Assembly: GCF_026151205.1 (NCBI RefSeq)
Contig: NC_087084.1
Location: 1,032,312-1,096,311 of the forward strand
From: Bolinopsis microptera
Taxonomy: Eukaryota > Ctenophora > Tentaculata > Lobata > Bolinopsidae
Reading direction: 5' to 3'
Length of the DNA stretch: 64,000 nucleotides
The translations under genes and the position numbers were made by a program. The notes below the pieces were generated by a model. That model was not told the origin of the DNA and made no database searches. It saw only the letters and a list, made by a program, of their open reading frames with translations. Every line of letters starts with the position of its first letter. Within the stretch, counting starts at the first letter, position 1. Below are positions 21,271 to 32,357 of the stretch, piece by piece.

Positions 21271-21704
21271 TATAAGGATAAGGAAATGTTCTACGTTTCA
21301 ATGTCACAACATCGTATTCATGATATCAAATTATTTGTAATATAGTTGAAAGTATTAAAACAGTTGTTACCATGGTTACTATTTTTTTAAACTCGAGTGA
21401 AAACGATCGTAGAGAATCTGATCTAGTTAGTTAGTAACACTGTTTGCATTATCATTATCAGAAATGACGAAAACATATGTCACCCCACTGTACGTGAATT
21501 AAGTATATTCCCAAAAAAAACAGCAAGAAAAATATCTACGAAACTTTTTTTCAACGCAGCTGCAAACGATTTAGTATAACAAATAAATATCTTACGAACT
21601 TTTTGATCGGTCTAATAAACTAATAAACGTGCATCATTATGAAAGTTTTAGGAAAGTAAACTCATTTAGTAAAGTTCATTTCAGTTCTACTTCAGTTTAT
21701 GTGG
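21271..21704. other. Presumed 3' flank of the receptor gene
   Basis: AT-rich, between the small MITE and the stop codon of the minus-strand receptor; probably its 3' UTR and downstream sequence. Nothing else seen. Confidence 0.4.
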
Positions 21705-24700
21705 TTAATATAGAGTCGCCATTCTTTTGAATAGTGTTCTCATTTCAATTTTAACGACGCTCCCCTTCGGTTTGGTAGATAGTTGATTAGGCAATATCCT
21801 CGGGTCCTTTCTATTTCTTGTGAAAATCCATGCCACATTTCTGCAGGATCTACTCCACAAGCCACTGAAAAACTCACTGTATAACACAGGGTTAATTACA
21901 GAGTTGATGGGTAGAAATACTATTGATATGATAGGATAGTGAGGGGTTGCGTCAATAATAGCACCAGAATGCAGACAGCAAACTATGGTTACTGGTAACC
22001 AGCACATCAGATTCGTGGCAATAATGACGGATATTTTCTGCTGCAACCGTCTGTTCCGTTTCCTTGCCATTTGGCCTGTATGGGATGTATCCTGTGTAAG
22101 GACCCTGGAAGAAGCTTTAGTGATCGTGTTTATCAGAATATAACACACAGAGATTATAACAAAGCAGATTATGTTCATTGTTAATATAGTCCACGTGTAG
22201 ATACGCTGAGGGTCATCCTCTTTAACTAGGAATTTAAAGAGGCAGACTCCTTCATTTCCGTTGAATTCAAGCTTCCTCCGGCCGAGTGTATCACCTCCGT
22301 AATCATTAGAAAACATTCCGTTCACAAGGTCATTTATAGCTGCCCACTTGAGAGAATCCCCCTTTATATTCCCGTAGTACCCTTGCAACACGCTCAGATG
22401 GATTTCTTTTCTAGGAGCTCCAATAAACAATTTCGCTGAAGGGTCATAGGTCATACCATTGACAAAGAAGTCTTCAAACTGTTCTAGCAGCGGCGCTACA
22501 GCTATGATGACTGACATCAGAACGATGATAGATACAAGGAGGAAGATTCTGAGGATGGCTCGCTTGTTCACTCTATAACTAATCATAGACCCATTCTTTA
22601 TCTCCGCCAATCTAGCTAGACCGAGATTTGTCATGGTAACCAGAGAGATCTGGTAACCAACAGTGCTGATAGCACCGATCAAGGAACAATGAGCACTAGT
22701 GAGCCATTCCAGTCTCTTAATACAGTAGCTACTTCCGTACACTATCGTGTCCATTACCGCTATATTCATCAGGTAAACTCCTGTTAGCAGATCTCCTATG
22801 TTTATGAGAAGTATCAGCATTTTGTTGTTTAGAGCTGCTTTTGACATTTTATCATTGAAATCAGTTGAAGTTTTGAATATTGTAGTGAGGTTGAGAACTA
22901 TGGCCAGGAGAGCTAGAACCCAACATAGGACCTTGAGAAACATGTTCTGTAGGATATCCTTCCCGCAGTCAGAGTTACATTCATCAGAGAAGTCCTGACA
23001 ATCTGTGTTTCCATCACACTTCTCAGTAATGGGGATCAGCTGTTCTTTAGAGCTACAATGAAATACGTTAGTGCAGTTATCTTCATCAGAGCCGTCCCCA
23101 CAATCATTCACCACATTGCAGACTTGGTTATAGTTTAAACAAATGTTATTATCACAGCGGAAGTAATCGTTTTTGTAATGATTACCTGATTTAGTGACGA
23201 ACGAAATGAAAGAATTTTCAGCCACGGTGTATATTCTGTTAAGATATTGCTGAGGACAAGAATTGTATTGGATCTTGTTTTTCAAGGGGCAAATAGAGTC
23301 TTCACAATACCCTGCACAACTCAGTGTCACGTAGATTTCTCCAAAGGTATGATCGCAGTTAATGGTTTTATTAGGACGGAAAATTGTTAAAACTGATTTG
23401 ACTCCGAAGACTTCCATGCCTGATAGATTGACTTCACTGACAACGCATTGCCCTGCAATCTCCTGCAGGCTCTCGAGACCAGGCAAGCAATACAAGAAAA
23501 CCTTCTCAATTCCCGCGGCTTTATTAAAAGTTAATGCGTTGTTAAATGTGGATGTGATAAGATGTGAGCTCTTACAGATCTCTTCCTCGTGCCCACAGGT
23601 ATCAATACCATCACAGAGATCTTTAAACTCTACGAAGGCTTTCTGGTCGTTCCTGCAAATGAGTACCTCCTCACAGGGTTGATTAACTGACACTACATTG
23701 CGTTTAGTCCGACCAATACCACAAGTTTGCCACCCATCCTCCTCATCAATCCCGTCTAAACAGTCCTCCACCCCGTCCCCCACCCACTCCAGAGGTATTT
23801 CCAGTGCCTGGTCGTGCTTGTAGGCTCTGTGACACACCTTCTTTGTCATGGTGCGGCAGATGGCTAATGTCTCATCAGTCCCATCAAGACAATCCTCAAT
23901 TTTATCACACATTTTGTGTTTATGTATCTCACAAGTTGCAGATAATGTTTCACAGATTTGGTCTATGCCACTGTCACATAACGAGGGGACCCTCAGTTGG
24001 CCATGGCATACAAAATATTCGGATATGGTTGAGATATACCCGCCCACTTCACACGTCACTTTTGACCGGTTGGGATCTGTGCAGTTTGTCTGGTCCATGA
24101 AGTTACTACACACTGGGATCATGTATGGATCAGCGTAAATGTCAATTCCCCAGAGGGCAGTACATCTCGTCCTGTTCAGAATGGACACCACCCAACTGGA
24201 ACTAAATGAACCGGTAAACTTGTGGCATTTTTCGTGGCTTGCCAAGGACTCAAGATCTGGACACTTTATTTCTACCTCATTTGTTAAGCACAGGTGAGAG
24301 TCCTGCCCGTTGCAAACATGTTCGTACACATCGCTTGGTTTGACGTAATTAAAGTTGTGACGGTGACCAACACAGTACATACCGTACAAGTAACCACCAC
24401 AGAAAGCCTCGTCTTCACATCTGTAGTTGGCATCACACTTACCATTGCATACAGTAGACTGGTACACTACCTGGCCGCTCCTCAGCTGCATTGTGGTTCT
24501 TGCTTCATTCGTACCAGCACACAACTCCTCTGGTAGATCTAGATTATAACAGCCTAGTCTAGATTTCGATTGGTCATGTATCGAACCTGACTGGTAACAT
24601 GGTTGATCAAAACAAATCCTGTCAGATGAGATAGTGCAGACGGGGAGATCTCCAGTGTTCCACACTTTCTCTTCCACTTTCTCTTTCACTTTCTGTTCAG

Positions 24701-25342
24701 TTGTACAAACATATTTGTTGCAAAATGTTGCGGAGTCCATTACTATATCCTGGGATTTCCCAAAACCACAGCCTTGGTAGAAATGAGGGTCGTTGTCACA
24801 GACTTTATCGAAATTAGCGAAGTTGATAGCTTGATCAAGGGTTATGTAGAGAGTGTCAGAGTAGGGGCACTGGCGTACTGTCATACCCAGATCTTCAAAG
24901 CACACTCTCTTAAGGAAGTTATTCCTCTCAACTATCGGACATGATCCACTAAATATACCGCAAAACAAATGTATAGTTGGTTCTAACTGTTTGTTAATAG
25001 TGTGCTCTATCTTGTGTTCTATCTTTTTAATGCTATACAGCGTGCTTACATTGTGGCTAACATTGCGGTTAACATTGTGGCTTACATTATGGTCCGCTGG
25101 GCAGGAGATGTTGTTGAAAGTGAACATTGAATTACCTGGCGTAGAGTTGGGTTGTGCCAGCCAGCTGATTGCGTGGTTGTATCCCATTGTTCTGCAGAGG
25201 TGGTCAGGCAAACAGTCCTCTCCGTATGCTTCAAGGCCGTTCTGAACAGGCCCCCAGCTTTGGTCCATCTGAACGATCAGCATGCCAAAACCGTTCGTTG
25301 TTTGGAGCCCCTTGCCGTTAAGCAAATAGAACTTTGCGTTGC
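21705..25342 (-). CDS. SRCR/LDLa/7TM receptor (GRL101- or relaxin-receptor-like GPCR)
   Basis: One long exon, about 1,210 codons. It starts at acceptor CTTCACTCAG|GC (25342, phase 1); upstream exons with a signal peptide are not found. The N-terminus is SRCR-like (QMDQSWGPVQNGLEAYGEDC) with several N-glycosylation sites and NVSHNV repeats. A long cysteine-rich ectodomain follows with LDL-receptor class A modules; the acidic Ca-binding motifs are visible at about residues 471-484 (DCLDGTDE), 518-528, 567, 738-749 (DCGDGSDEDNC) and 769-783 (DCQDFSDEC). Seven membrane helices span about 795-1145, with NINPVLY-type ending SVINPVLYSEFF in TM7 and conserved cysteines at TM3 and loop 2. The DRY-type motif after TM3 is absent (NLGLARLAEI). 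The arrangement matches invertebrate LDLa-bearing rhodopsin-family receptors such as Lymnaea GRL101 and the relaxin-receptor branch. Ligand unknown. No leucine-rich repeats seen. Confidence 0.85.
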
Positions 25343-26153
25343 CTGAGTGAAGAGGTTTTTGGAAATTGATTTCGTTCTCTATTTCTGCACGATAAAAAGA
25401 AGGTCGGATTACTCAAATTTACTCCCGATAACATATTAGTAGTATATTAGTAGTAAATGCATCATATACTACTCATGTTCTAACAGCAGATTGTAGGTGA
25501 GTATACGTTAGAGTAACATGCCGATGAGGGTGGGGGGCCGGGGGATGTCATAAAATAGCATAAATGTCAATTTACCCAAAGGTTTTTCTATTTTCTCCAT
25601 TGAAATTTATGCCATTTAATTTGTCCCCCCTTCTATACAGTTTCAAAACTTCAAATATCAAAAAAACTCAGTACTAATCGGTTACCGATTAGAAGCCATC
25701 CTAGGTTTGTTATATCTACACAACAGCTTTATGCTAAATCATATACAGATGCGGGAGGGGGAATGGAGGTCAAAACTAACTTGGGTCTAAAATTACCGAA
25801 ATTTGGCGAAATATGGCTACAAAATTAAAAAAAATAATAAGATATACTTACTGCTGGATATAGTGGGAGAAGAATTTAGCAGTATCAGTAGCATCCTCAT
25901 CAGTAGCATCCTCGGCCTCATCAGTAGCATCCTCATCAGTAGCATCCTCATCAGTAGCATAATTCCGTAACTCTTCAGTGGGCAGAGGGAGTGCTGTCAG
26001 TTCAAATAACGTATCTTGTGATAAAAGTGTAGGTATAAATAGTAAGCATATGCGTGCGGCTGTGACAAGAAACGAGTTAGAGGAGCAATTGTTACAGTTG
26101 GTTGCTTCTCCACTCTCCAGTATAAAGGCTAATAAATGTGCTGATTGCATTCA
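25343..26153. other. Upstream of receptor; acidic-repeat open frame
   Basis: Contains a 101-codon minus-strand frame (25848-26150) with a repeated DEDAT/ATDEA tail from an 18-bp-like repeat (AGTAGCATCCTCATC), ending exactly at a good donor (CAGCA|GTAAGT). It leaves phase 2, while the receptor exon needs phase 1, so a direct join is not supported. It could be an exon of another transcript. Confidence 0.3.
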
Positions 26154-26232
26154 TTACTGGGCGGCGCTCAGCCTGTCATTAATCCGCCGAATATTTATTT
26201 TATGAACATAATAGCCTGGGGTCCCCAGGTAA
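26154..26232 (+). mobile_element. Tiny TIR element (family T), intact copy with 8-bp TSD
   Basis: 79 bp: starts TTACTGGGCGGCGCTCAGCC, ends GGGGTCCCCAGGTAA. Immediately outside both ends is TGCATTCA (26146-26153 and 26233-26240), an 8-bp direct repeat. Two internal hairpins: GGCGG...CCGCC around CGCTCAGCCTGTCATTAAT, and CCTGGGG T CCCCAGG. The ends form an imperfect TIR (TTACTGGG versus TTACCTGGG). Confidence 0.8.
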
Positions 26233-26334
26233 TGCATTCATTGTGCGAGTGCGACTGCAGTAAAGTAAATTCTTGCAAAGAAGCACGTCCAAACCTGCTA
26301 CCTACTTTATAATATTGTGTTTTCATAAATTCAT

Positions 26335-26380
26335 GGTTTCTTCCGTACGAGGGGGGGGGATGTCCCCCTCGTACGGATTC
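26335..26380. repeat. Hairpin with CCGTACGAGGGGG arms
   Basis: TTCCGTACGAGGGGGG and CCCCCTCGTACGGATT are near-perfect complements around a short GATGT loop. A likely transposon scar or regulatory hairpin; nothing identifies which. Confidence 0.6.
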
Positions 26381-26400
26381 GGAAAAATTTTTGATTTGTG

Positions 26401-26902
26401 ATTTCACCAAAACCCATAACCATGGGTAGAGTGGACCGTTGCCAGTGTCTCTCTTTCCCAAACAAAAAGAAATGATATTAATTTGATTGACCGTCTGCAA
26501 ATTAAAAATGATACCGAGAATGAAATCGGTCGCTCGCTTTTCCCATTCAATTTACAATTGTAATAGATTAAGAAGAACTACCCGAAGGCAGCTGTACTCG
26601 GCAATAAAGATTCAATAAACTTCAGCTATTTCACTAACTTAAACTACCACCCTTATCCCCAAATACTAGGTATCGACCCGAACGCATCCCAAAGAGATTT
26701 GTACAGCATGTGATTGATGTAATTAATCGAAACTTATCACAATTCGTAAGCTGTGAATGAATGGGAAAAGCAAGCGACCGATTTCATTCTCGTTATCATT
26801 TTTATTGGCAGGTCAATCAAATTAATATCATTTCTTTTTGTTTGGGAAAGAGAGACACTGGCAACGGTCCACTCTACCCATGATTATGGGTTTTGGTCAA
26901 AT
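26401..26902. mobile_element. Fold-back MITE, diverged copy with spacer
   Basis: Left arm 26401-26548 and right arm 26759-26902 are related to the 9106-9434 element (CCATGGGTAGAGTGGACCG, GATACCGAGAATGAAATCGG) but diverged from each other and separated by 210 bp of unique sequence. The plus-strand frame at 26753-26965 reads through an arm. Confidence 0.75.
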
Positions 26903-27688
26903 ACAATATACATAATAAAACACGAAAGTAACGTATATCCATGTTCTATGTTCTACTTCCTTTAATGGCCATGTCACGTAATTTCTATCTTAACAGCCTT
27001 TTTGCTGATAACTTGTCAGTGAAGTGTATTTAACCCTATTTCACGCATGTGAGCTGACTCGGAATCTGCCGAGCGTGCCAAAGGCGGCTATTGAGGGCGT
27101 CCAGGCGTCCGTGGACGCCTTAAAATTATTATCTGGTGGCTGGTGCTTAAAATAGAAATAGTAATTAGTAATAGTGTTAGGAAATAACAAATCGCAATAT
27201 AAAGGTCTTCATTTACTATCATACGTTTTAATGTAAGCGCACGCATGATCTTCGTGAAATTTTGTGTTGTAGGGAGTCCAATCCTATACCTCTGGACTAC
27301 TCAGCCGCGCAGTTTTAACACATAGTTAATTGTAAACGAAACGTTACAAAGCACATCGTGCGCATCCCACTACAGGTAATCTATTATGATTTGCCTCGAT
27401 TTGGGGGTCCAGGACCCCTTGCAATTTGACTGCTATATGATACTACGCGGCTAAGATCGTACACGTGTGGTGTCCTGTTTCACCCATGTTATAAGTTTTT
27501 GTTTTTGTTTGCTGTCGCCTGTAAAGTGTTACACATTACATTTACAAGGCCCTGTGTGTAATGTAATCGGTAGTTTGGAGGGATCAGCTTGAGCCGGCTC
27601 CCAAGCCCCCCTCCCCCCCCCCCAGTCCATCGATTGGACCCCAACAAAACTGCCAGCCAGCTCCCACGAGCCGCCTCTGGAGCGTGCT
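26903..27688. other. Intergenic, one short shared repeat
   Basis: 27080-27120 (AGGGCGTCCAGGCGTCCGTGG) resembles 65-105 at the window start. A C run follows at about 27610. No gene supported. Confidence 0.4.
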
Positions 27689-28171
27689 AAATCACTCTAC
27701 CATCTACACTCGATCTTCGATATTTATTTAAAAGGGCCCCCGACAGTTGAAACCAACCTGTATCGATATATTTTCGAACGCTGATTCCGAATCACCCCCA
27801 TGACATTGACACAGGGTTAAAATGTTCCCCTGGCGAGATATCGGCAAAAAAACACAAGATTATTTTCAATTTTCTTGTTGTGTTCCACAACTATATGACC
27901 GAATAAGGAAGTTAGTCTAATTTCTAGTTAGGGTTAGGGTTTAAGCATATGCTTTTTCAGGGATTGGGTTAGGGTTCCGGTTAGGGTTAGAATCAAATAA
28001 GAGGGTTAGGGTTTCGAATAGTCGTTCAGGGCCAGCTAGAGAATGGGTTGAAAAAGTCACGTGACAGTCGAGTGTATAGTGATTATAGCTGGGCGGCGCT
28101 CAGCCTGTCATTCCGCCGAATTTTTATGAACATGATAACCTGGGGTCCCCAGGTAAAGTGATTAATGATTA
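27689..28171 (+). repeat. Dispersed TIR repeat with TTAGGG tract (fullest copy)
   Basis: Starts GCTAAATCACTCTACCATCT and ends near GTCGAGTGTATAGTGATTA, imperfect inverted ends. It contains the AAAGGGCCCCCGACAGTTGA block, TTAGGGTTAGGG-like tracts at about 27925-28010 and the GTCACGTGAC palindrome at 28057-28066. A family-T tiny element is inserted near its right end. Confidence 0.65.
28086..28156 (+). mobile_element. Tiny TIR element (family T) with 8-bp TSD and empty site
   Basis: 71 bp, TAGCTGGGCGGCGCTCAGCC to GGGGTCCCCAGGTAA, flanked by AGTGATTA at 28078-28085 and 28157-28164. The host repeat's other copies read GAGTGATTAATCATC uninterrupted (for example near 2994-3005), giving a true empty site. 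Confidence 0.85.
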
Positions 28172-28386
28172 ATCATCAGCCGAAGGCCGCTAAGAAAAGA
28201 TAAAAGGTATACAATTACAACGTGTAGTGCAAATAAACATTTAAATTTTAACGCGCGATGAATAATGAGTCACAAATTTGTATGATAAGGTTCAAACCAA
28301 AAAATGTAGTTATAATAGGAACCATGATGAAACTGGTTTGAAATGAATGATGATTTGATCGAAATGATTCAGATTGCAGGTTGATC

Positions 28387-28474
28387 TTACCTGGGGAGCC
28401 TAGGCAGGCTAGGCTATCATGTTCATAAACATATAGAGATTTGGCGGAATGACAGGCTGATCGCCGCCCAGTAA
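28387..28474 (-). mobile_element. Tiny TIR element (family T), reverse copy with near-perfect TSD
   Basis: 88 bp, TTACCTGGGGAGCC to CGCCGCCCAGTAA. The flanks GGTTGATC (28379-28386) and AGTTGATC (28475-28482) match at seven of eight bases. It contains TGTTCATAAACA and GGCGGAATGACAGGCTGA. Confidence 0.75.
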
Positions 28475-28729
28475 AGTTGATCCTGCGCTGTGTTGCTTGG
28501 ATATTTCACGTGACTGGTAACTAAACATTACCATTCACCACGTGACCAAGTCAGGACCTATTGTAAAATAATGACTCCTAATATCCAACCAATGATAAAG
28601 TTGACACACGCTGCAACCCCTTTTAATCGCGCGCGGCCGGCCGACGTGCACGCTTCGCATGCACGAGAGGTATACAACGTGTAGCAACTCCTGATCTAAA
28701 CGAATCGTGCTAAAGTAAAAATATAGGGA

Positions 28730-28965
28730 CTGCAAAGCTATCCATACACTTTGTGAGAACTTTTGCTGGGATATCTCCATCAGGGGTTGAAGAGTAGGGA
28801 TCCAGTTCTTTAATGGCTTCTACTATGTCGTCCACAGTAAAGGTTATGCTATCCAGATTTCTATCTGGGACGGGGTTTAGTCCAGCAAGGCATGCGTCGA
28901 CGTTGGCGGCGTTGGTGTCGCTGAATACTTTGACGTATTCAAGAAAACAACAATTTCAAGAAAAC
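28730..28965 (-). pseudogene. LINE ORF2 fragment (middle piece)
   Basis: Minus-strand translation gives YVKVFSDTNAANVDACLAG, NPVPDRNLDSITFTVDDI and PYSSTPDGDIPAKVL. The last block (L.P.SS.GPDGIPA.VL) is the start of reverse transcriptase in CR1/Jockey-type non-LTR elements. It is the segment missing from the fragment at 29500-30060, so one LINE copy has been rearranged. Confidence 0.6.
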
Positions 28966-29499
28966 AACAATTTTATTTAGTATCAATTAAAGCAGACAAA
29001 AATATATTTCATATATATATAACTAGCACGAACTTTAGATCAGATATCTTAGGGGACTTGGAGTAGCAAGAGATTGACTAGAAGGTATATACCTTTTACA
29101 AAGATATGTCGAGAAGAATCCAGGGTGATACAGGATCGGAGAGTGCAGACCAAAAGTTTACGCACCCACCTTTGCCTCCTGAGTTCTTGGGTGGATAGAA
29201 ATTTATGCAAACTTGGTCGTTTATACTCCAAGTCCCTTTCTTAAAAGAAGTAGTATTAACTATGTCTAGAGTTAGCTTCGTTCAATAATAACAATATCAA
29301 TATCAAATATAATCAATATCAATACCAGATAAACCTACCGAATAAATTATTAAATATCAATTAATTCATTCCGATAAAAAATTTTATAAATTTAGATATT
29401 TAGTATCTAAAAACATTACAACAAATGGTTAAAAAGCGCCCAAAATCGATTTGAAAGATTTTCTGTCTATAGTACAATCATGATAGTAATAGTAAGTGT

Positions 29500-30060
29500 G
29501 TGCCGCTGCAATTAGATTTGATTACTGCAATTTAAAATTGTTTGGAGTCCAAGTATCTTTTAAGTCAGCTGCCTGTGCTTGTATTAATAGTGCTTTGGTT
29601 CTCAGTTTTATCAAGCTAATGGACGTTTCTAGGCAATTGCTTGAAGTTAAAATTTTTTTATGAACAGCGTTCCAAAGCTTGGCTGCATTAAACAAAAAGG
29701 TATTTGATTTATTTAGGAGAATAACCGTGAGACTCGTTGCACGGTTTGAAATGTTGATAGCCTCATAAAGGGAGTATGGGCAGTGGTACTTGATAATCTT
29801 AGAGAATTCTAAGATGCAGTGATATTTTTACAAGTTTTGAGCCGTAAGAATTTTTAATCTATTAAAAATGGGTTTTGTATGCTCCTTTTCAAAGTGTGTA
29901 TTGCGCCTGGAGAAGCTCTGCTTTGTCAATTGCGTCCGTTTTCAGAGTCCCACTATTATCTCTGATGGGGGAGACTAGATGACTTCGTCTTAGCAAATCG
30001 TTTTGCATAGCTGTAAGAGAAGCGTGGATTCGTTTTGATAGTGCTTACAGCTTTAGCTTC
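29500..30060 (-). pseudogene. LINE ORF2 fragment, internally deleted
   Basis: Reads LLRRSHLVSPIRDNSGTLKT then DKAELLQAQYT, fused straight to a C-terminal piece (FEKEHTKPIFNRLKILTAQN, AAKLWNAVHKK, LETSISLIKLRTKALLIQAQ). The RT core is absent. At least one in-frame stop is present. Confidence 0.55.
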
Positions 30061-30129
30061 ATTCTCATTCAATTGCTTAGTAATCAGTTCGCTAATTTCA
30101 AATGTGAGTAGGCTCACTTCTTTAGTCAA

Positions 30130-30278
30130 CAAAAGTGATCACTTTTTTCTTTCGAGGATAAAAATTTAAACAAAAACATTTATATCGATGATAATATATG
30201 TATATGTATATGTGTAGCTGAAAGAACAGTTTATATAGCCTACACGGACCGCCTCCAACTATATATTATTTATTATAT
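30130..30278 (+). repeat. Dispersed repeat, also at 61670-61795
   Basis: The two segments share ACTTTTTTCTTTCGA, GTGTAGCTGAAAGAACAGTT and CTACACGGACCGCCTCCAAC in the same order, then TA-rich tails. Confidence 0.7.
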
Positions 30279-30289
30279 ATATATATATT

Positions 30290-31970
30290 TTTTTTGTCGC
30301 GACACCCACTGACCACCGTCATATAGAGGTGGCGACCCTCCACTTGGGGAGCGTCCTACTGGAGTCCATCCATCTGCATTAAGCCCCTTCCCTGAGGGCC
30401 ACTGGATGATAATACCTGTTAAGGTGTCAGCCGAATCGGGGTTGCACCTCCGGAGATTTACTAACGTTGTCCCTAGGGAAGTTCTGGGTGGTTACCCTGG
30501 CCGCTCAACACCATGGAAGGATGACGCCCGTGCTGAGTAATGCTGGCTCTTGAAACTTGGTGAGGCATAGATTGCTAATGGCGGTTGCTGGTGTGTTAAC
30601 GTTTGGATAATGTGTTGGGTGGCGGGGAACTGTAATGATACTATCTGCCTTGTAGTGGCTGAGCTAAAAACAGTGGGTATGGTTAGCTGTATATATATCA
30701 GCGCGCGCATCACAAATGCTGTCAATTTTGGTTTGAATGCGCTGGGCTCACTGTGCGCGATCTACTAGCGTGTGGTTAATACATGTGTTCTCTGGGGTTG
30801 GGTACGCCTGTAGGGCTGAATTGAGGATACCCTTGAAGCTATGTAAGTGTCGAATTGAGTTACGTGGGGAAGTAGTCGGATTTGGTTCTGCCTGTCTTGT
30901 TAATGTATTGTACCAATTTTTCAGGGCCAAAATTGCTTAAAATGTCCGAGAGTGAAATCTATGGGACTCCGAAAGTACATATCCTTACCATTGCGTAGGC
31001 CAGGCATTCGCTGATGAAGTGTTGAGCTGTTTCCTTTGCGGAGCCGCAGCGGGTGCAGAGGGGAGAGGAGGTGTGGTCGCGTTTGCTTAGATTATTCTTG
31101 AGCCAGTTCTGTCCGGAGCACTGAGGTGGTTCTTTTCCCTGCAGGCTAATCTGCTGATGCCGTATCTATTAATATAGCTCTCTATCGGAGTCTTGGATTC
31201 CTCCTTCATCCCGTGGTTTTTTAGCTGGAGAAGGGTTTCGTTTTTCGCTTTATTGAGTAGATCGGAGATCACGTTACTCCAGCTGATACAGAGAAAGGGT
31301 TCAGGGCCAATTGGAGGTTGGCTAGCTCCTAGCTTAGCAAGCTTGTCGGTTCTCTCGTTGCCAACTATACCTGTATGCGCTGGCACTTTATATAAAAATA
31401 TATGGTTCTGTTTACTTAGTTCAATAAGGATACGTGCTGTATCGATGGTGAGTTTAGAGGTTGACTGGCCTTTTTTAATTGAAGAAGGGAGCTTAGTGAG
31501 TCTGAATAAAAGTTTATTACCTGGTTGGTTGTGTTTGCTTCATTTAGGATTTCTGCTGCTCTGTAGATTGCAAACATTTCGCTCTGGTTAATAGTAGCAT
31601 GTCTTCCCAGGCTGATGGATTGTTCAACTATCGTCCTGCCATTCCTGTTCATTGTGAAGCCAGCTCCAGTGAGTTGTGTCGAGCTTTTGAGCGATCCGTC
31701 CGTGTAGATTTTAAGTGTTGAGTCTAGAGGAGGATCCTGTGGTAACTTAAGTAAGACTGTGTACCCAGTATTATTGAAATAGGTAGCAGTTGTGCGATCT
31801 AACAATGGTAGTTGGTTAGAGACACCTTATTTACTGGTTTCTAGGTCTAGGTATTTAGCATGTGAAATGATTTTGCTGGACAGTGAGTATTGGCCGATCC
31901 AGTTATTCTCTATCTTTAGTCTGATAGTGGTTTTAGACGCATTAAATTTTAGATGGACGTTGATACATAT
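30290..31970 (-). mobile_element. 5'-truncated LINE with RNase H domain
   Basis: Minus strand. The ORF2 C-terminus starts at about 31960 and includes an RNase H domain with all four acidic residues: IYTDGSL (31694-31714), NQSEMFA, FYSDSLSS and GNERTDKLAK. It then has a zinc-finger-like CTRCGSAKETAQHFISEC. A frameshift near 31415 separates the first three acidic residues from the last. The 3' part ends at the GTCGCGACA followed by A-rich then (TA)n tail near 30290. An RNase H after RT is typical of I, Jockey or Tad-group LINEs. Confidence 0.7.
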
Positions 31971-32339
31971 ATTAAATAGATCAAATAAGACAACATTGTT
32001 TCTCATAAGAAATGAACTGCAAGTTGTCTACATTGATCTAATCAAATTTAAATCGAGAAAGTATTAAAATGTATTTTTGTTGATGCTTAATCTAATTTAC
32101 ACAGAAAGCTTATCTGACATAAAAGTTAAAGGAAAAAGAACCGGACAATATACTATAAAAGGTTTTTTTGAGAGCTTGAAAATGAAAGTCAAAACGGCAT
32201 CATACTCATAGCAGTTGTACTTCTAAATATGTCTTTACTGTCAAATCTCATGTCTAATACATAAAATTAGGAGCACATTGATAAAATTGATTGCATAGAA
32301 ATACGTTCTGCTACGTTCGCGTTAAATTAATAGCATGCT
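31971..32339. other. Intergenic, nothing recognised
   Basis: AT-rich. The plus-strand frame extending here from 31792 is a by-product opposite the LINE. Confidence 0.4.
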
Positions 32340-32357
32340 AGTGTTCACAGTTCTTTA

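Noticed and set aside
25848-26150. Acidic-repeat frame as first exon of the GPCR
   Set aside because: It ends in a good donor but in phase 2, while the receptor exon acceptor at 25342 is phase 1, and it lacks a typical signal peptide.
31193-32067. Plus-strand open frames opposite the RNase H region
   Set aside because: The minus strand carries recognisable RNase H and zinc-finger motifs; the plus frames have none.
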